Under the pieces are notes generated by a model. It had not been told where the DNA came from. It did not search any database and was given only the letters and a program-made list of their open reading frames with translations. From positions 3,038,001 through 3,102,000 of the forward strand of contig NZ_PEFL01000001.1 of NCBI RefSeq assembly GCF_002754475.1: a DNA stretch of 64,000 nucleotides, read 5' to 3'. Each line of letters opens with the position of its first letter. Positions within the stretch are counted from its first letter, which is position 1. Of this stretch, positions 8,888 to 15,884 are shown piece after piece. The position numbers were made by a program, and so were the translations under genes. The stretch is from Comamonas sp. 26. Its GTDB lineage: Bacteria; Pseudomonadota; Gammaproteobacteria; Burkholderiales; Burkholderiaceae_C.

Positions 8888-9658
8888 TCACGCTCCCATG
8901 GCCGTAGCGCGCAGGTTGTGCGGATCGAGCTGGGCCAGCAAAGCCAGCTGCTCGGGTGTGGGGTCGGCCGTCACCCCCACGTTGGCAGGGATATGCACCG
9001 GGAAACCTGTGGCTTCCTGCACCTGCCCAACCGTCACACCGGGGTGCAGAGAGACCAGTCGCACCTGATGGTCAGGGCCACCGAAGTCCAGCACGCAAAG
9101 GTTGGTGAAGATGAAACGGATGTCCGTGGTTTCTTCCAGCGTCCAGCCCTTGGCCAGGCGTGCGGGGTTATAGCCCACAGAGCCAACCACATCCACCTCG
9201 CCCGACACAAACACCTTGGGGCTGTGGTTGGGCACAAAGAAGGAGTTGGCGTGGTTGATGGAGTTACCCGGAAAACCGCGCACGCCCAGCATCATGGACT
9301 TGGGACGTGCGTAGTCGCCGCCCACCATGGAGATGTTGCCCTGACCAAAGCGGTCCACCTGAACGGGGCCCACCATGGCGTGGCGCTTGCCACCCCAGAC
9401 GTTGTCGAAGATGCGGGAGAAGCCCATCCAGGACTCACGCTTGATCTTGTAGTCACCACGGGGGCCGACGGGCACGGGCTCGCTGACCACCCAGGCTTCG
9501 GAGTCCGTCATCATCAGATCTGTGTTGATGGACTTCATGCACAGCGAAGCCGCCAGACGTGGTACCAGGCCAATGCCGGTGGCCAGAACTTCACCGTCTT
9601 TTTCCCAGGCGCGTGCCGCGGCGCAGATGACGCGATCGACCAATGCAATTTCACTCAT
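8888..9658 (-). CDS. ipdB: CoA-transferase family subunit beta, IpdB type
   Basis: 256 residues from the ATG at 9656-9658, which follows TAAGGAGG; an earlier in-frame ATG would lie inside ipdA and was rejected. It has the class I CoA-transferase beta fold (WEKDGEVLATGIGLVPRLAA, then SVGYNPARLAKGW and LVSLHPGVTVGQVQEATGF). In steroid degradation IpdA and IpdB form a heterodimer that is not a true transferase but opens the last ring by a retro-Claisen-type hydrolysis of COCHEA-CoA. It lies 10 bases downstream of ipdA, so equal synthesis of both subunits is likely. Confidence 0.87.
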   Translation of the reverse strand: MSEIALVDRVICAAARAWEKDGEVLATGIGLVPRLAASLCMKSINTDLMMTDSEAWVVSEPVPVGPRGDYKIKRESWMGFSRIFDNVWGGKRHAMVGPVQVDRFGQGNISMVGGDYARPKSMMLGVRGFPGNSINHANSFFVPNHSPKVFVSGEVDVVGSVGYNPARLAKGWTLEETTDIRFIFTNLCVLDFGGPDHQVRLVSLHPGVTVGQVQEATGFPVHIPANVGVTADPTPEQLALLAQLDPHNLRATAMGA

Positions 9659-9668
9659 CTTTGCCTCC

Positions 9669-10547
9669 TTAGAACACAGGCAGGGGCAGGCGCTTGATTG
9701 CGTCCATACCACCCACTTTTTCCAGATATTCCTGCTCCGTGCACTGCACGTACTTCTGCTGATATTCGTTCCAGCCGCCCTCTTCCTTGCTGCTGGCTAC
9801 GTATTCCTTGAAGTGCTTGACGTCAAAGCCATACAGAGGCGCGCAGGATGTGGGGTGAGCACCGCCGGGCAGGTGAACCACGCCAGTTGTCTCGGAACGC
9901 TCCCAGAACACCAGTCGCGCAGCGTCAGCCGACTCGAAAGTGCTGGATTCAACCAGTTCGTCGCAGCTCACAAACGTATTGGTAGCAGCGCGGGCAAACA
10001 GGTCGTCCATATAAATATCGGGGCCTGCAATCTGGCAAACACCACGCGAGTCAGCGCGGTCCACATGCAGCAGGGCTACATCCAGATTGATAGCAGGCAT
10101 CGCAACCCACTCCTTGTTGTCGTAAGGAGAGTCCACCAGCTTGATGCCGCTGTTGTGCTTGATCACATCGGTACCCAGACCCACGCGAGTGGGGATGTAG
10201 GGAATGCGCATGCCAGCAGCCTTCAGGCCCAGCACCATGTGGCCTTCGTCGATTTCCATCACTTCGATGGAGCCGTTCTGGCGGGCCTTGCGGAAGTAAG
10301 GCTCCAGTGGAATGAAGTCCAGCGACACAAAGGCGAAGATCAGTTTCTTGACCTTGCCAGCGGCGCACAACATGCCCACATCAGCACCGCCATAAGCCAC
10401 CACGGTCAGATCTTTGACGTCGCTGCGCAGTAGCTCTCGCACCAGAGCCATGGGCTTGCGGCGAGGGCCCCAGCCACCAATACCAATCGTCATGCCATCC
10501 TTGATGGATGCCACAACGTCCTTCGCTGTCATTAATTTATTGGCCAT
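9669..10547 (-). CDS. ipdA: CoA-transferase family subunit alpha, IpdA type
   Basis: 292 residues, the usual IpdA length. The start has an AGGAGG site. Features are the N-terminal TIGIGGWGPRRKPMALVREL, the class I glycine-rich segment, and VAYGGADVGMLCAAGKV. Together with the next gene it forms the predicted IpdAB heteromer that cleaves the final carbocycle of the steroid nucleus (ring C) as a CoA thioester. It is the first gene after the extradiol dioxygenase (15-base gap), the order described for CoA-transferase genes next to tesB in C. testosteroni. Specificity is inferred from context. Confidence 0.87.
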   Translation of the reverse strand: MANKLMTAKDVVASIKDGMTIGIGGWGPRRKPMALVRELLRSDVKDLTVVAYGGADVGMLCAAGKVKKLIFAFVSLDFIPLEPYFRKARQNGSIEVMEIDEGHMVLGLKAAGMRIPYIPTRVGLGTDVIKHNSGIKLVDSPYDNKEWVAMPAINLDVALLHVDRADSRGVCQIAGPDIYMDDLFARAATNTFVSCDELVESSTFESADAARLVFWERSETTGVVHLPGGAHPTSCAPLYGFDVKHFKEYVASSKEEGGWNEYQQKYVQCTEQEYLEKVGGMDAIKRLPLPVF

Positions 10548-10562
10548 GTCTCAAGCCTCCTA

Positions 10563-11465
10563 TTAGTTGTTTTCAGGACGACCTACGCTGAAGTCGTGTC
10601 CCCAGAGGCTGACGGTCGTGAATTCATGCGTGATGTGGTGATCCCAGTCGATGATGGCGCCGCCATAGCCGAACTCCAGGTCGAAATTGGAGGGCGTCTT
10701 CATGTAGAACGAGATCATCTTGTCGTTGGTGTGCTGACCCAGCGTGGCCGAAAGTTTGACTTCGCCCTTTTGCATGCGGTCCATGGCACGGCCCACTTCG
10801 GGCATGTTGTCCACCTCGACCATCACGTGCACGCAGCCCGATGGAGAAGGGAACTCAGCCAGCGCCAGGCTGTGGTGACGGGCATTGGCACAATGGAAGA
10901 AGTGAATGCGGATGGTCGGGCCTTCATCGCCTGCGGGCTTGAAGTTGTAGATGTCCGAGAGACCAAAGCCCAGCACGTCGCTCACAAAGGTTGCGGTCTT
11001 GTCAAAGTCCGGTGCGGGCAGCACGGTGTGGCCCAGGCCGTAGTCACCGGTGATGAAGCGCGACACACCTTGGGGCGATGCGAAGTGGGTGAAATCGGAC
11101 TTGAAGCCCCAGACGATTTCGTGGCGGTTGCCCGAAGGGTCCTGCACGATAGCCAGCTGCTGCACGCGACGCTTGGCGCACAGTGCGGCATTGCCAATTT
11201 CGTAACGAACATCAGCGGCTTCCAGCGCCTTGAGCGCCTGCTCAAAGGCTTCCTTGTTGGCCACTTCCCAACCGGATGCAAAGTACTTGTCCTGGCTGCC
11301 AGGCTGAACCTGGAAGCGGAACTGACGTTCATCCATCTTGATCAGCAAATCGCCATCAGCGGTGGTGCTGGGCATCATGCCAAGCACGTCACGTGCATAG
11401 CTGACCCAGCGATCCAAATCAGAGCTCTCAGCGACAACGTACGCTAGTCCACGTATTTCCATCAT
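10563..11465 (-). CDS. tesB: Type I extradiol dioxygenase, TesB/HsaC-like steroid meta-cleavage enzyme
   Basis: Two-domain vicinal-oxygen-chelate dioxygenase of about 300 residues. Ligands for non-haem Fe(II) can be placed: His146 (GLGHTVL), His213 (CVHVMVEV) and Glu264 (FDLEFGYGG), with catalytic His197 (ARHHSLA). The C-terminus SLWGHDFSVG is shared with HsaC. TesB cleaves ring A of the 3,4-dihydroxy-9,10-seco steroid (3,4-DHSA). The start is taken at 11463-11465 with GGAGG about 10 bases upstream; the adjacent ATG at 11462 is equally possible. Neighbouring ipdAB, echA20 and ipdC favour a steroid over a biphenyl substrate. A shared 19-bp motif lies about 70 bases upstream. Confidence 0.85.
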   Translation of the reverse strand: MMEIRGLAYVVAESSDLDRWVSYARDVLGMMPSTTADGDLLIKMDERQFRFQVQPGSQDKYFASGWEVANKEAFEQALKALEAADVRYEIGNAALCAKRRVQQLAIVQDPSGNRHEIVWGFKSDFTHFASPQGVSRFITGDYGLGHTVLPAPDFDKTATFVSDVLGFGLSDIYNFKPAGDEGPTIRIHFFHCANARHHSLALAEFPSPSGCVHVMVEVDNMPEVGRAMDRMQKGEVKLSATLGQHTNDKMISFYMKTPSNFDLEFGYGGAIIDWDHHITHEFTTVSLWGHDFSVGRPENN

Positions 11466-11535
11466 GATGCCGGGGCCTCCAACCCAAATCTTGTTTAGTG
11501 ATGTGATGGATTCTGGTTCTGACAGGGGGTACAAA

Positions 11536-11554
11536 CATCGTCCATTGAGACTAA
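11536..11554 (-). promoter_or_regulatory. Shared 19-bp motif upstream of tesB
   Basis: Read on the minus strand the motif is TTAGTCTCAATGGACGATG, ending about 70 bases before the tesB start. It matches the sequence upstream of the first SDR gene (15104-15122) at 17 of 19 positions. The flanks are unrelated, so this looks like a conserved operator or activator site. The obvious candidate regulator is TesR, the activator of steroid genes in C. testosteroni, but its gene is not in the window. Confidence 0.6.
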
Positions 11555-11687
11555 CGAATCACGGCCTCTTGCAACAAATTTCATAGCACTCATCCAATAA
11601 ACAGAAAGCGATGCAAGCCAATAGGACTAAACCCTTTCAGCCATTTGAGGTAGTCCAGCCCGACGCTCTGGCGACAATGGAGAAAGC

Positions 11688-11721
11688 AAAAAAGGCCGCA
11701 CTCCCAAAAGGAAATGCGGCC
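11688..11721 (-). terminator. Rho-independent terminator after the OYE gene
   Basis: On the minus strand GGCCGCA pairs with TGCGGCC across a 14-base loop and is followed by TTTTTT. It lies 54 bases past the flavoprotein stop and about 130 bases before the tesB motif, so it separates the two transcription units. Confidence 0.8.
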
Positions 11722-11774
11722 AACACGATGAACTACTTAGGGATCAACCCGAAAGCTGACCAGCAATCTCTTAA

Positions 11775-12857
11775 TCAGGCGGTCTGAATCTCGTCAGCCT
11801 GCGCATAATCGTTGTAGCCCTTGGCACCAGCGGTGTAGAGGGTGTTGCGATCAAACTTGCTCAACGGCAAGCCCAGACGCATGCGCATTACCAGATCTGG
11901 GTTGGCAATGAAATGTCGTGCAAACGACACCGCCTGGCCCTCGCCAGCCTGCAGCGCCGCTTCAGCGCTTTCTGCATTAAAGCCATCGTTAAGAATCAGG
12001 TTGGCACCAAAGTTCTCACGAGCCAGCTTGAAGGCATCAATTGAAGGCTCAAACAGTGCACGCATGACGTGCAGGTAGGCAATGTCCAGCTTGGCTGCCT
12101 GGCGCATCAGCTCTGCATGGGTGGCCTCAGAGTTTTCATCCGAGGTGTCGTTGAAGGTGTTGCCGGGGTTCAGGCGCAGGCCCACGCGGGCAATCCCAAT
12201 CGCTTCACCCATGGCAGCCAGACACTCCACCGCAAAGCGCGCACGGCTGGCAGCGTTGCCGCCGTATTCATCGGTGCGCTGGTTGGTGCTGGAGTGCAGA
12301 AACTGCAGGCTCAGATAGCCACTGGTGCCGTGCAGCTCTACGCCATCAAAACCCGCATCCACAGCGCGCTTGGCGGCTGCAGCGTGCTCGGCAATGGCTT
12401 TGCGCACTTCGCCAGCACTCAAAGCGTGAGGCACATCAAAGTCCTGCATGCCAGCGGCATCGGTCCAGATCTTGCCCTGCGCCTGAATGGCCGATGGTGA
12501 TATCGAGCGCACACCCGCAGGCTTGATCTGGCTGCTGCCAATGCGACCCGAATGCATGATCTGCAGCACGATGGAGCCACCGCGTGCATGCACTGCATCC
12601 GTCACCTTGCGCCAGCCCCGCACATGCTCGGCCGTTTCAATGCCGGGCTGGCGGCAATAGGCTTGGCCCGTCACTTCAGGCCATGCACCTTCAGCAACGA
12701 TCAAACCTGCATCACCGCGCTGACCATAGTGCTCGGCCATGATGTCCGTGGGCGTGCCATCTACCTCTGCGCGATTGCGCGTCATGGGCGCCATGACAAC
12801 GCGATTTTGCAGTGCAATCTTGCCGAAATGGGTGGGCGTAAAAAGCGTTTGATTCAT
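11775..12857 (-). CDS. Old Yellow Enzyme family NADH:flavin oxidoreductase
   Basis: 360 residues, a single FMN TIM barrel without the iron-sulfur extension seen in larger BaiH/BaiCD-type enzymes. Family motifs: NRVVMAPMTRNRA, IVLQIMHSGR, FDGVELHGTSGYLSLQFLHSSTNQRTDEYGG and a C-terminal phosphate-binding segment. The family reduces activated C=C bonds, including enones and dienones of steroids. It is the last gene of the SDR-SDR-SnoaL-OYE unit, directly after a candidate dehydratase, so reduction of a ring double bond created by dehydration is an attractive role. The start follows AAGGAG. Substrate is inferred. Confidence 0.87.
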   Translation of the reverse strand: MNQTLFTPTHFGKIALQNRVVMAPMTRNRAEVDGTPTDIMAEHYGQRGDAGLIVAEGAWPEVTGQAYCRQPGIETAEHVRGWRKVTDAVHARGGSIVLQIMHSGRIGSSQIKPAGVRSISPSAIQAQGKIWTDAAGMQDFDVPHALSAGEVRKAIAEHAAAAKRAVDAGFDGVELHGTSGYLSLQFLHSSTNQRTDEYGGNAASRARFAVECLAAMGEAIGIARVGLRLNPGNTFNDTSDENSEATHAELMRQAAKLDIAYLHVMRALFEPSIDAFKLARENFGANLILNDGFNAESAEAALQAGEGQAVSFARHFIANPDLVMRMRLGLPLSKFDRNTLYTAGAKGYNDYAQADEIQTA

Positions 12858-12866
12858 ACCGACTCC

Positions 12867-13514
12867 TTAGCGCACACGCATGCGCGGTGCTGGCGTGCCA
12901 CGGCGCATGGTTTTGAGAAACTGCTCCAGCGGCGCAGGTGCTGCCACTTGTGGCAGCTCATCCTTGCCGGGGCGGTTGGCCCAGAACTCTTTCCAGCTAG
13001 GGAACAGGTCGTGAAAAGCACCGTGATAGGGCTCACGACCGGGCCAGCGCATCTTCATGTCGCCAATGGGCGGCTTATTCAGATCGGTGGCATACCAGTA
13101 GCAGGGCAGACGGCGGCGGAAGAACCACTCACCGTCAATGCGCTCGTAGTCATCCCAGTACAGCATCTGCATGATGACCCACTCGGCACCGCACTCATGC
13201 TCGTTCTTGGAATAGACGACGCCGGTGGCGTGATTCTTGTCCACGAACTCGATGATGTGCTGCCCCAGATGATGGGAAGTGCCCGTGAACTGGTCACGCA
13301 GCGTACTGTCCTGCCAGGCCATGAAATGATCACGTCCAACCTTGTCTTTGCCCACCTTGATATCGGGTGCAAACAGGTTGACGTGGGCATCCATGTCACG
13401 CATGTCCAGCGACAGGGAGTACTTGCCAGCCAGCTGACGAATCGCATCCAGCGACTCCAGCCTGTCGATACGCTCTTCCAGCGTTTTTGGCCACTGATTC
13501 ACGGGTTCACTCAT
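12867..13514 (-). CDS. SnoaL-like (NTF2 fold) protein, candidate steroid 7-dehydratase
   Basis: 215 residues from the ATG at 13512-13514; a TTG two codons earlier is less likely. The fold is SnoaL/NTF2-like, with an N-terminal helix, a HH pair in the central sheet region and a conserved W-rich C-terminal half. Tyr32 and Asp37 have the five-residue spacing of the catalytic Tyr30/Asp35 of the bile-acid 7-alpha-dehydratase BaiE, and a His cluster (His81, His82, His86) lies where BaiE has His83. It lies between genes for two SDRs and an OYE flavoprotein beside tesB. A dehydratase removing the 7-hydroxyl of cholate-derived steroids is a reasoned inference; other NTF2 functions are possible. Confidence 0.75.
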   Translation of the reverse strand: MSEPVNQWPKTLEERIDRLESLDAIRQLAGKYSLSLDMRDMDAHVNLFAPDIKVGKDKVGRDHFMAWQDSTLRDQFTGTSHHLGQHIIEFVDKNHATGVVYSKNEHECGAEWVIMQMLYWDDYERIDGEWFFRRRLPCYWYATDLNKPPIGDMKMRWPGREPYHGAFHDLFPSWKEFWANRPGKDELPQVAAPAPLEQFLKTMRRGTPAPRMRVR

Positions 13515-13527
13515 CTTCAACTCTCTC

Positions 13528-14295
13528 TTACAGCGCCGTCACCAGCACAGCCGAACGACCGCCATCCACAGGCAGCGAGGCACCGGTCACATAGCTGGCC
13601 TCATCGCTGGCCAGGAACAAAATGGCATTGGCCACTTCTTGCGACTGACCGACGCGCCCCATGGGGATCAGCTTTTCCGTGGTCTGGCGAGACGCCTCAT
13701 CAGCCAACATGCCGGCAGTGGCGGGCGTTTCGATCACCGCAGGAATGATCACGTTCACGCGCACACCCGCAGCAGCACCTTCGGCAGCCGCTGCACGCGA
13801 GAAATTAATCACCGCAGCCTTGGCTGCCGAGTAGCCCGCCATATAGGGTGTGCCCAGCGTGCCGCAGATCGAGCTGAGGTTGATGATGGAGCCGCCACCA
13901 TTCTTCATCAGCTTCAAGGCCGTGCGCGTGCCCCAGAAAGTACCGTCCACCGACGTGCCGAAGTTGGCTTGCCAGTCTTGCGTGGACATGGCTTCAATGC
14001 CACCCCAGGTATAGGCCATGGCGTTGTTCACCAGAATGTCCAGCTTGCCGTGCGCCTGTGCAGTTTGCTCCAGCGCGCCCACAATTTGAGCCTCAATCCC
14101 CACATCGGCCACAACCGCTTCAGCCTTGCCGCCCGCTGCCTTGATCTTGGCAACGACTTCATCCAGCGCTTCCTTGCGGCGACCGCAAATCACCACCGTG
14201 GCACCCTCTTGGGCGAAACGCTCTGCCGTTGAAGCACCAATGCCGGAGCTACCACCGGTAACGAATGCCACTTTGCCTTCCAGACGCTTGCTCAT
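13528..14295 (-). CDS. Short-chain dehydrogenase/reductase, SteA/SteB-type hydroxysteroid enzyme
   Basis: 255 residues. Start chosen at 14293-14295 because AAGGAG lies 7 bases upstream; the ATG two codons earlier is too close to it. The Rossmann motif TGGSSGIG is at the N-terminus, then NNAM (NNAG-type) and the catalytic Tyr155-x3-Lys159 with Ser about 13 residues earlier. It ends in a typical DGG segment. In C. testosteroni TA441 two adjacent SDR genes upstream of tesB, steA and steB, invert the C-12 hydroxyl of cholate intermediates; this pair has the same arrangement. Which is the dehydrogenase and which the reductase cannot be told here. Confidence 0.85.
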   Translation of the reverse strand: MSKRLEGKVAFVTGGSSGIGASTAERFAQEGATVVICGRRKEALDEVVAKIKAAGGKAEAVVADVGIEAQIVGALEQTAQAHGKLDILVNNAMAYTWGGIEAMSTQDWQANFGTSVDGTFWGTRTALKLMKNGGGSIINLSSICGTLGTPYMAGYSAAKAAVINFSRAAAAEGAAAGVRVNVIIPAVIETPATAGMLADEASRQTTEKLIPMGRVGQSQEVANAILFLASDEASYVTGASLPVDGGRSAVLVTAL

Positions 14296-14306
14296 ATTCA
14301 TACTCC

Positions 14307-15038
14307 TTACAGGAAGGCGCTGCCGCCGTTGACTGCCACGTTCTGACCGGTCACAAAACCGCTGTCATCGCTGGCCAGGAACACTGCCACCTTGGCAATG
14401 TCATCGGGTTCGGCCATGCGGCCCATGGGCACGCCAGCGATGATGGCATCAGCCCATTCCTGAGGAATGCCTTGCATCATGGGTGTGTTGGTGGGGCCGG
14501 GAACCAGCGTGTTCACGCGGATCTTCTTGGAGGCCAGTTCCTTGGCCATGCCACGGGTCAGACCCATCAGCGCAGCCTTGGAAGCGCAGTAGTGAGCAGG
14601 GCCGTCACCGCTGACAGCCGAGGTGCTGGAGATGTTGACGATGGCGCCGCCCTGGCCTTCTTGCATCTGCTTGACCGCTGCACGGGCGCAGTAGAAAGCA
14701 CCATTCAGGTTCACGCCAATCACGCGCTCCCAGGTGGCATCGGTGATATCGGCAAACTGATCCACAGAGCCCACGCCTGCATTGTTCACCAGCACATCCA
14801 CAGAGCCCAGGTTTTGCTTGATTTCAGCAAACAGCGTGTCAATGGCTGCGCTGTCACCCACGTTGACGGAACGTGCCAGGTGCTTGCCGCCCTTGCCTTC
14901 CAGCGTCTGCTTGGCAGCTTCTTCGTTCAGATCAACCGCCACCACGGTAGCGCCTTCATCTGCAAAACGCTGTGCAATCGCACGGCCCATGCCTTGGCCG
15001 GCCCCTGTGACCACGGCCACTTTTCCTGTTAAACGCAT
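14307..15038 (-). CDS. Short-chain dehydrogenase/reductase, SteA/SteB-type hydroxysteroid enzyme
   Basis: 243 residues from the ATG at 15036-15038, which has AAGGAGAC upstream; an earlier in-frame ATG (15062) has none. The NAD(P) motif TGAGQGMG is at residues 11-18, NNAG in the middle and Tyr150-x3-Lys154 at the active site. It is the first gene of the four-gene unit and lies 11 bases before the second SDR. Two adjacent SDRs upstream of tesB correspond to steA/steB of C. testosteroni, which act as a 12-alpha-hydroxysteroid dehydrogenase and a 12-keto reductase. The promoter region holds the 19-bp motif shared with tesB. Confidence 0.85.
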   Translation of the reverse strand: MRLTGKVAVVTGAGQGMGRAIAQRFADEGATVVAVDLNEEAAKQTLEGKGGKHLARSVNVGDSAAIDTLFAEIKQNLGSVDVLVNNAGVGSVDQFADITDATWERVIGVNLNGAFYCARAAVKQMQEGQGGAIVNISSTSAVSGDGPAHYCASKAALMGLTRGMAKELASKKIRVNTLVPGPTNTPMMQGIPQEWADAIIAGVPMGRMAEPDDIAKVAVFLASDDSGFVTGQNVAVNGGSAFL

Positions 15039-15103
15039 TTTTGTCTCCTTGTTGATGTGCAATCAAGATATGGAGACAGCGTAAAAAGAAAATGGATTCA
15101 GCC

Positions 15104-15122
15104 CATCGTCCATCAAGACTAA
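15104..15122 (-). promoter_or_regulatory. Shared 19-bp motif upstream of the SDR unit
   Basis: Minus-strand sequence TTAGTCTTGATGGACGATG, ending about 66 bases before the first SDR start. It differs from the tesB copy (11536-11554) at 2 of 19 positions, and its distance to the start codon is similar (about 65-70 bases). It probably coordinates the two units. Confidence 0.6.
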
Positions 15123-15202
15123 GCAAATTTGTTTAATTTGCTACTCAATCAGGAGCACGCAGCGCAATACTGGCGTTCGAAAAGAGAATCTTGGATCTGA
15201 AA

Positions 15203-15236
15203 TAAAAAAGCCAGAACTCGTGAGAGTTCTGGCTTA
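15203..15236 (-). terminator. Stranded native terminator of the tRNA operon
   Basis: On the minus strand AGCCAGAACTC and GAGTTCTGGCT form an 11-bp stem with a short loop, followed by TTTTTTATTT. It sits 4 bases beyond the displaced tRNA-Cys 3' end, so before integration it ended the tRNA-Gly/tRNA-Cys transcript. It now lies 13.3 kb from that operon. Confidence 0.85.
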
Positions 15237-15239
15237 TTT

Positions 15240-15286
15240 TGGAGGCGCGAACCAGAGTCGAACTGGTCTAACCGGATTTGCAATCC
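15240..15286 (-). repeat. attL: 47-bp copy of the tRNA-Cys 3' end
   Basis: Identical over 47 bases to 28565-28611 (CCA end, T arm, variable region and anticodon arm of tRNA-Cys). The match stops abruptly at both ends. The remaining 5' half of the tRNA is absent, so this is an attachment-site remnant and not a gene. Confidence 0.95.
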
Positions 15287-15425
15287 ACTATATCCATTAA
15301 GAATCAATAACTTGCGACCAAACCGCTCATACCCACTGATATCGATGCCGACTAAAGATGAACAGCTAGCGTCGAAAGCATACGGCGGCATAGTGGATTC
15401 ATAGAGTTTGATTTCAATCAATCTA

Positions 15426-15445
15426 TATACTGTATGCATGTACAG
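15426..15445 (+). promoter_or_regulatory. SOS promoter/LexA box of umuD
   Basis: CTGTATGCATGTACAG at 15430-15445 is a perfect CTGT-N8-ACAG LexA operator. It overlaps a -10-like TATACT at 15426-15431. This predicts transcription starting near 15438 and places the umuD start at 15465 rather than at the ATGs inside the box. Confidence 0.85.
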
Positions 15446-15464
15446 TCATCGACTCTTGAGCGGC

Positions 15465-15878
15465 ATGCCCGTCCAACTCACTGCCTCCCCAGTTGCTTTG
15501 CCTCTGGCAGATTGCAGCGTGCGCGCAGGCTTCCCCTCTCCAGCCGAGGACTTCTCCGGCAAACGGCTGGACATAGCCGAGCTGCTGGTTGAGCACCCGC
15601 AGGCCACGTACCTATTGCGGGTGGCCGGGCCATCCATGCGCGAGTACGGCATCGATGACGGCGACCTCATCGTGGTTGACCGGGCACTGCGCCCACGCCA
15701 TGGCAGCATCGTCGTGGCCCTGCTTGATAACGACTTCACCGTTAAGGTGCTGCACAACGCTGGCGGCTGCTTCAAGCTCAAGGCCGGCAACCCGACCTAT
15801 CCCGACATCGTCCCCAAAGAGAACCAAGAGCTCGCAATCTGGGGCGTGGTCAAGTCCTGCATCAAACGCTTTGCATGA
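15465..15878 (+). CDS. umuD: UmuD, SOS mutagenesis protein with LexA-like peptidase
   Basis: 137 residues, the normal UmuD size. Ala21-Gly22 matches the self-cleavage site position (C/A-GFPSPA-), with Ser57 (GPSM) and Lys94 (FTVK) as the catalytic dyad of the S24 peptidase. RecA-stimulated cleavage gives UmuD', the partner of UmuC in polymerase V. Two upstream in-frame ATGs (15408, 15438) lie in or before the LexA box and were rejected. It is 6 bases from the umuC start. Its place just inside attL, transcribed inward, marks it as island cargo. Confidence 0.9.
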   Translation: MPVQLTASPVALPLADCSVRAGFPSPAEDFSGKRLDIAELLVEHPQATYLLRVAGPSMREYGIDDGDLIVVDRALRPRHGSIVVALLDNDFTVKVLHNAGGCFKLKAGNPTYPDIVPKENQELAIWGVVKSCIKRFA

Positions 15879-15884
15879 GCATGT

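Noticed and set aside
10563..11465. Biphenyl 2,3-dihydroxy dioxygenase (BphC)
   Set aside because: The fold is the same, but no bph genes are present; ipdAB, echA20, ipdC and SDR neighbours point to steroids.
15149..15439. Minus-strand open frame of 96 codons across attL
   Set aside because: It reads through the terminator and the tRNA fragment and overlaps the LexA box and umuD start. No family features.
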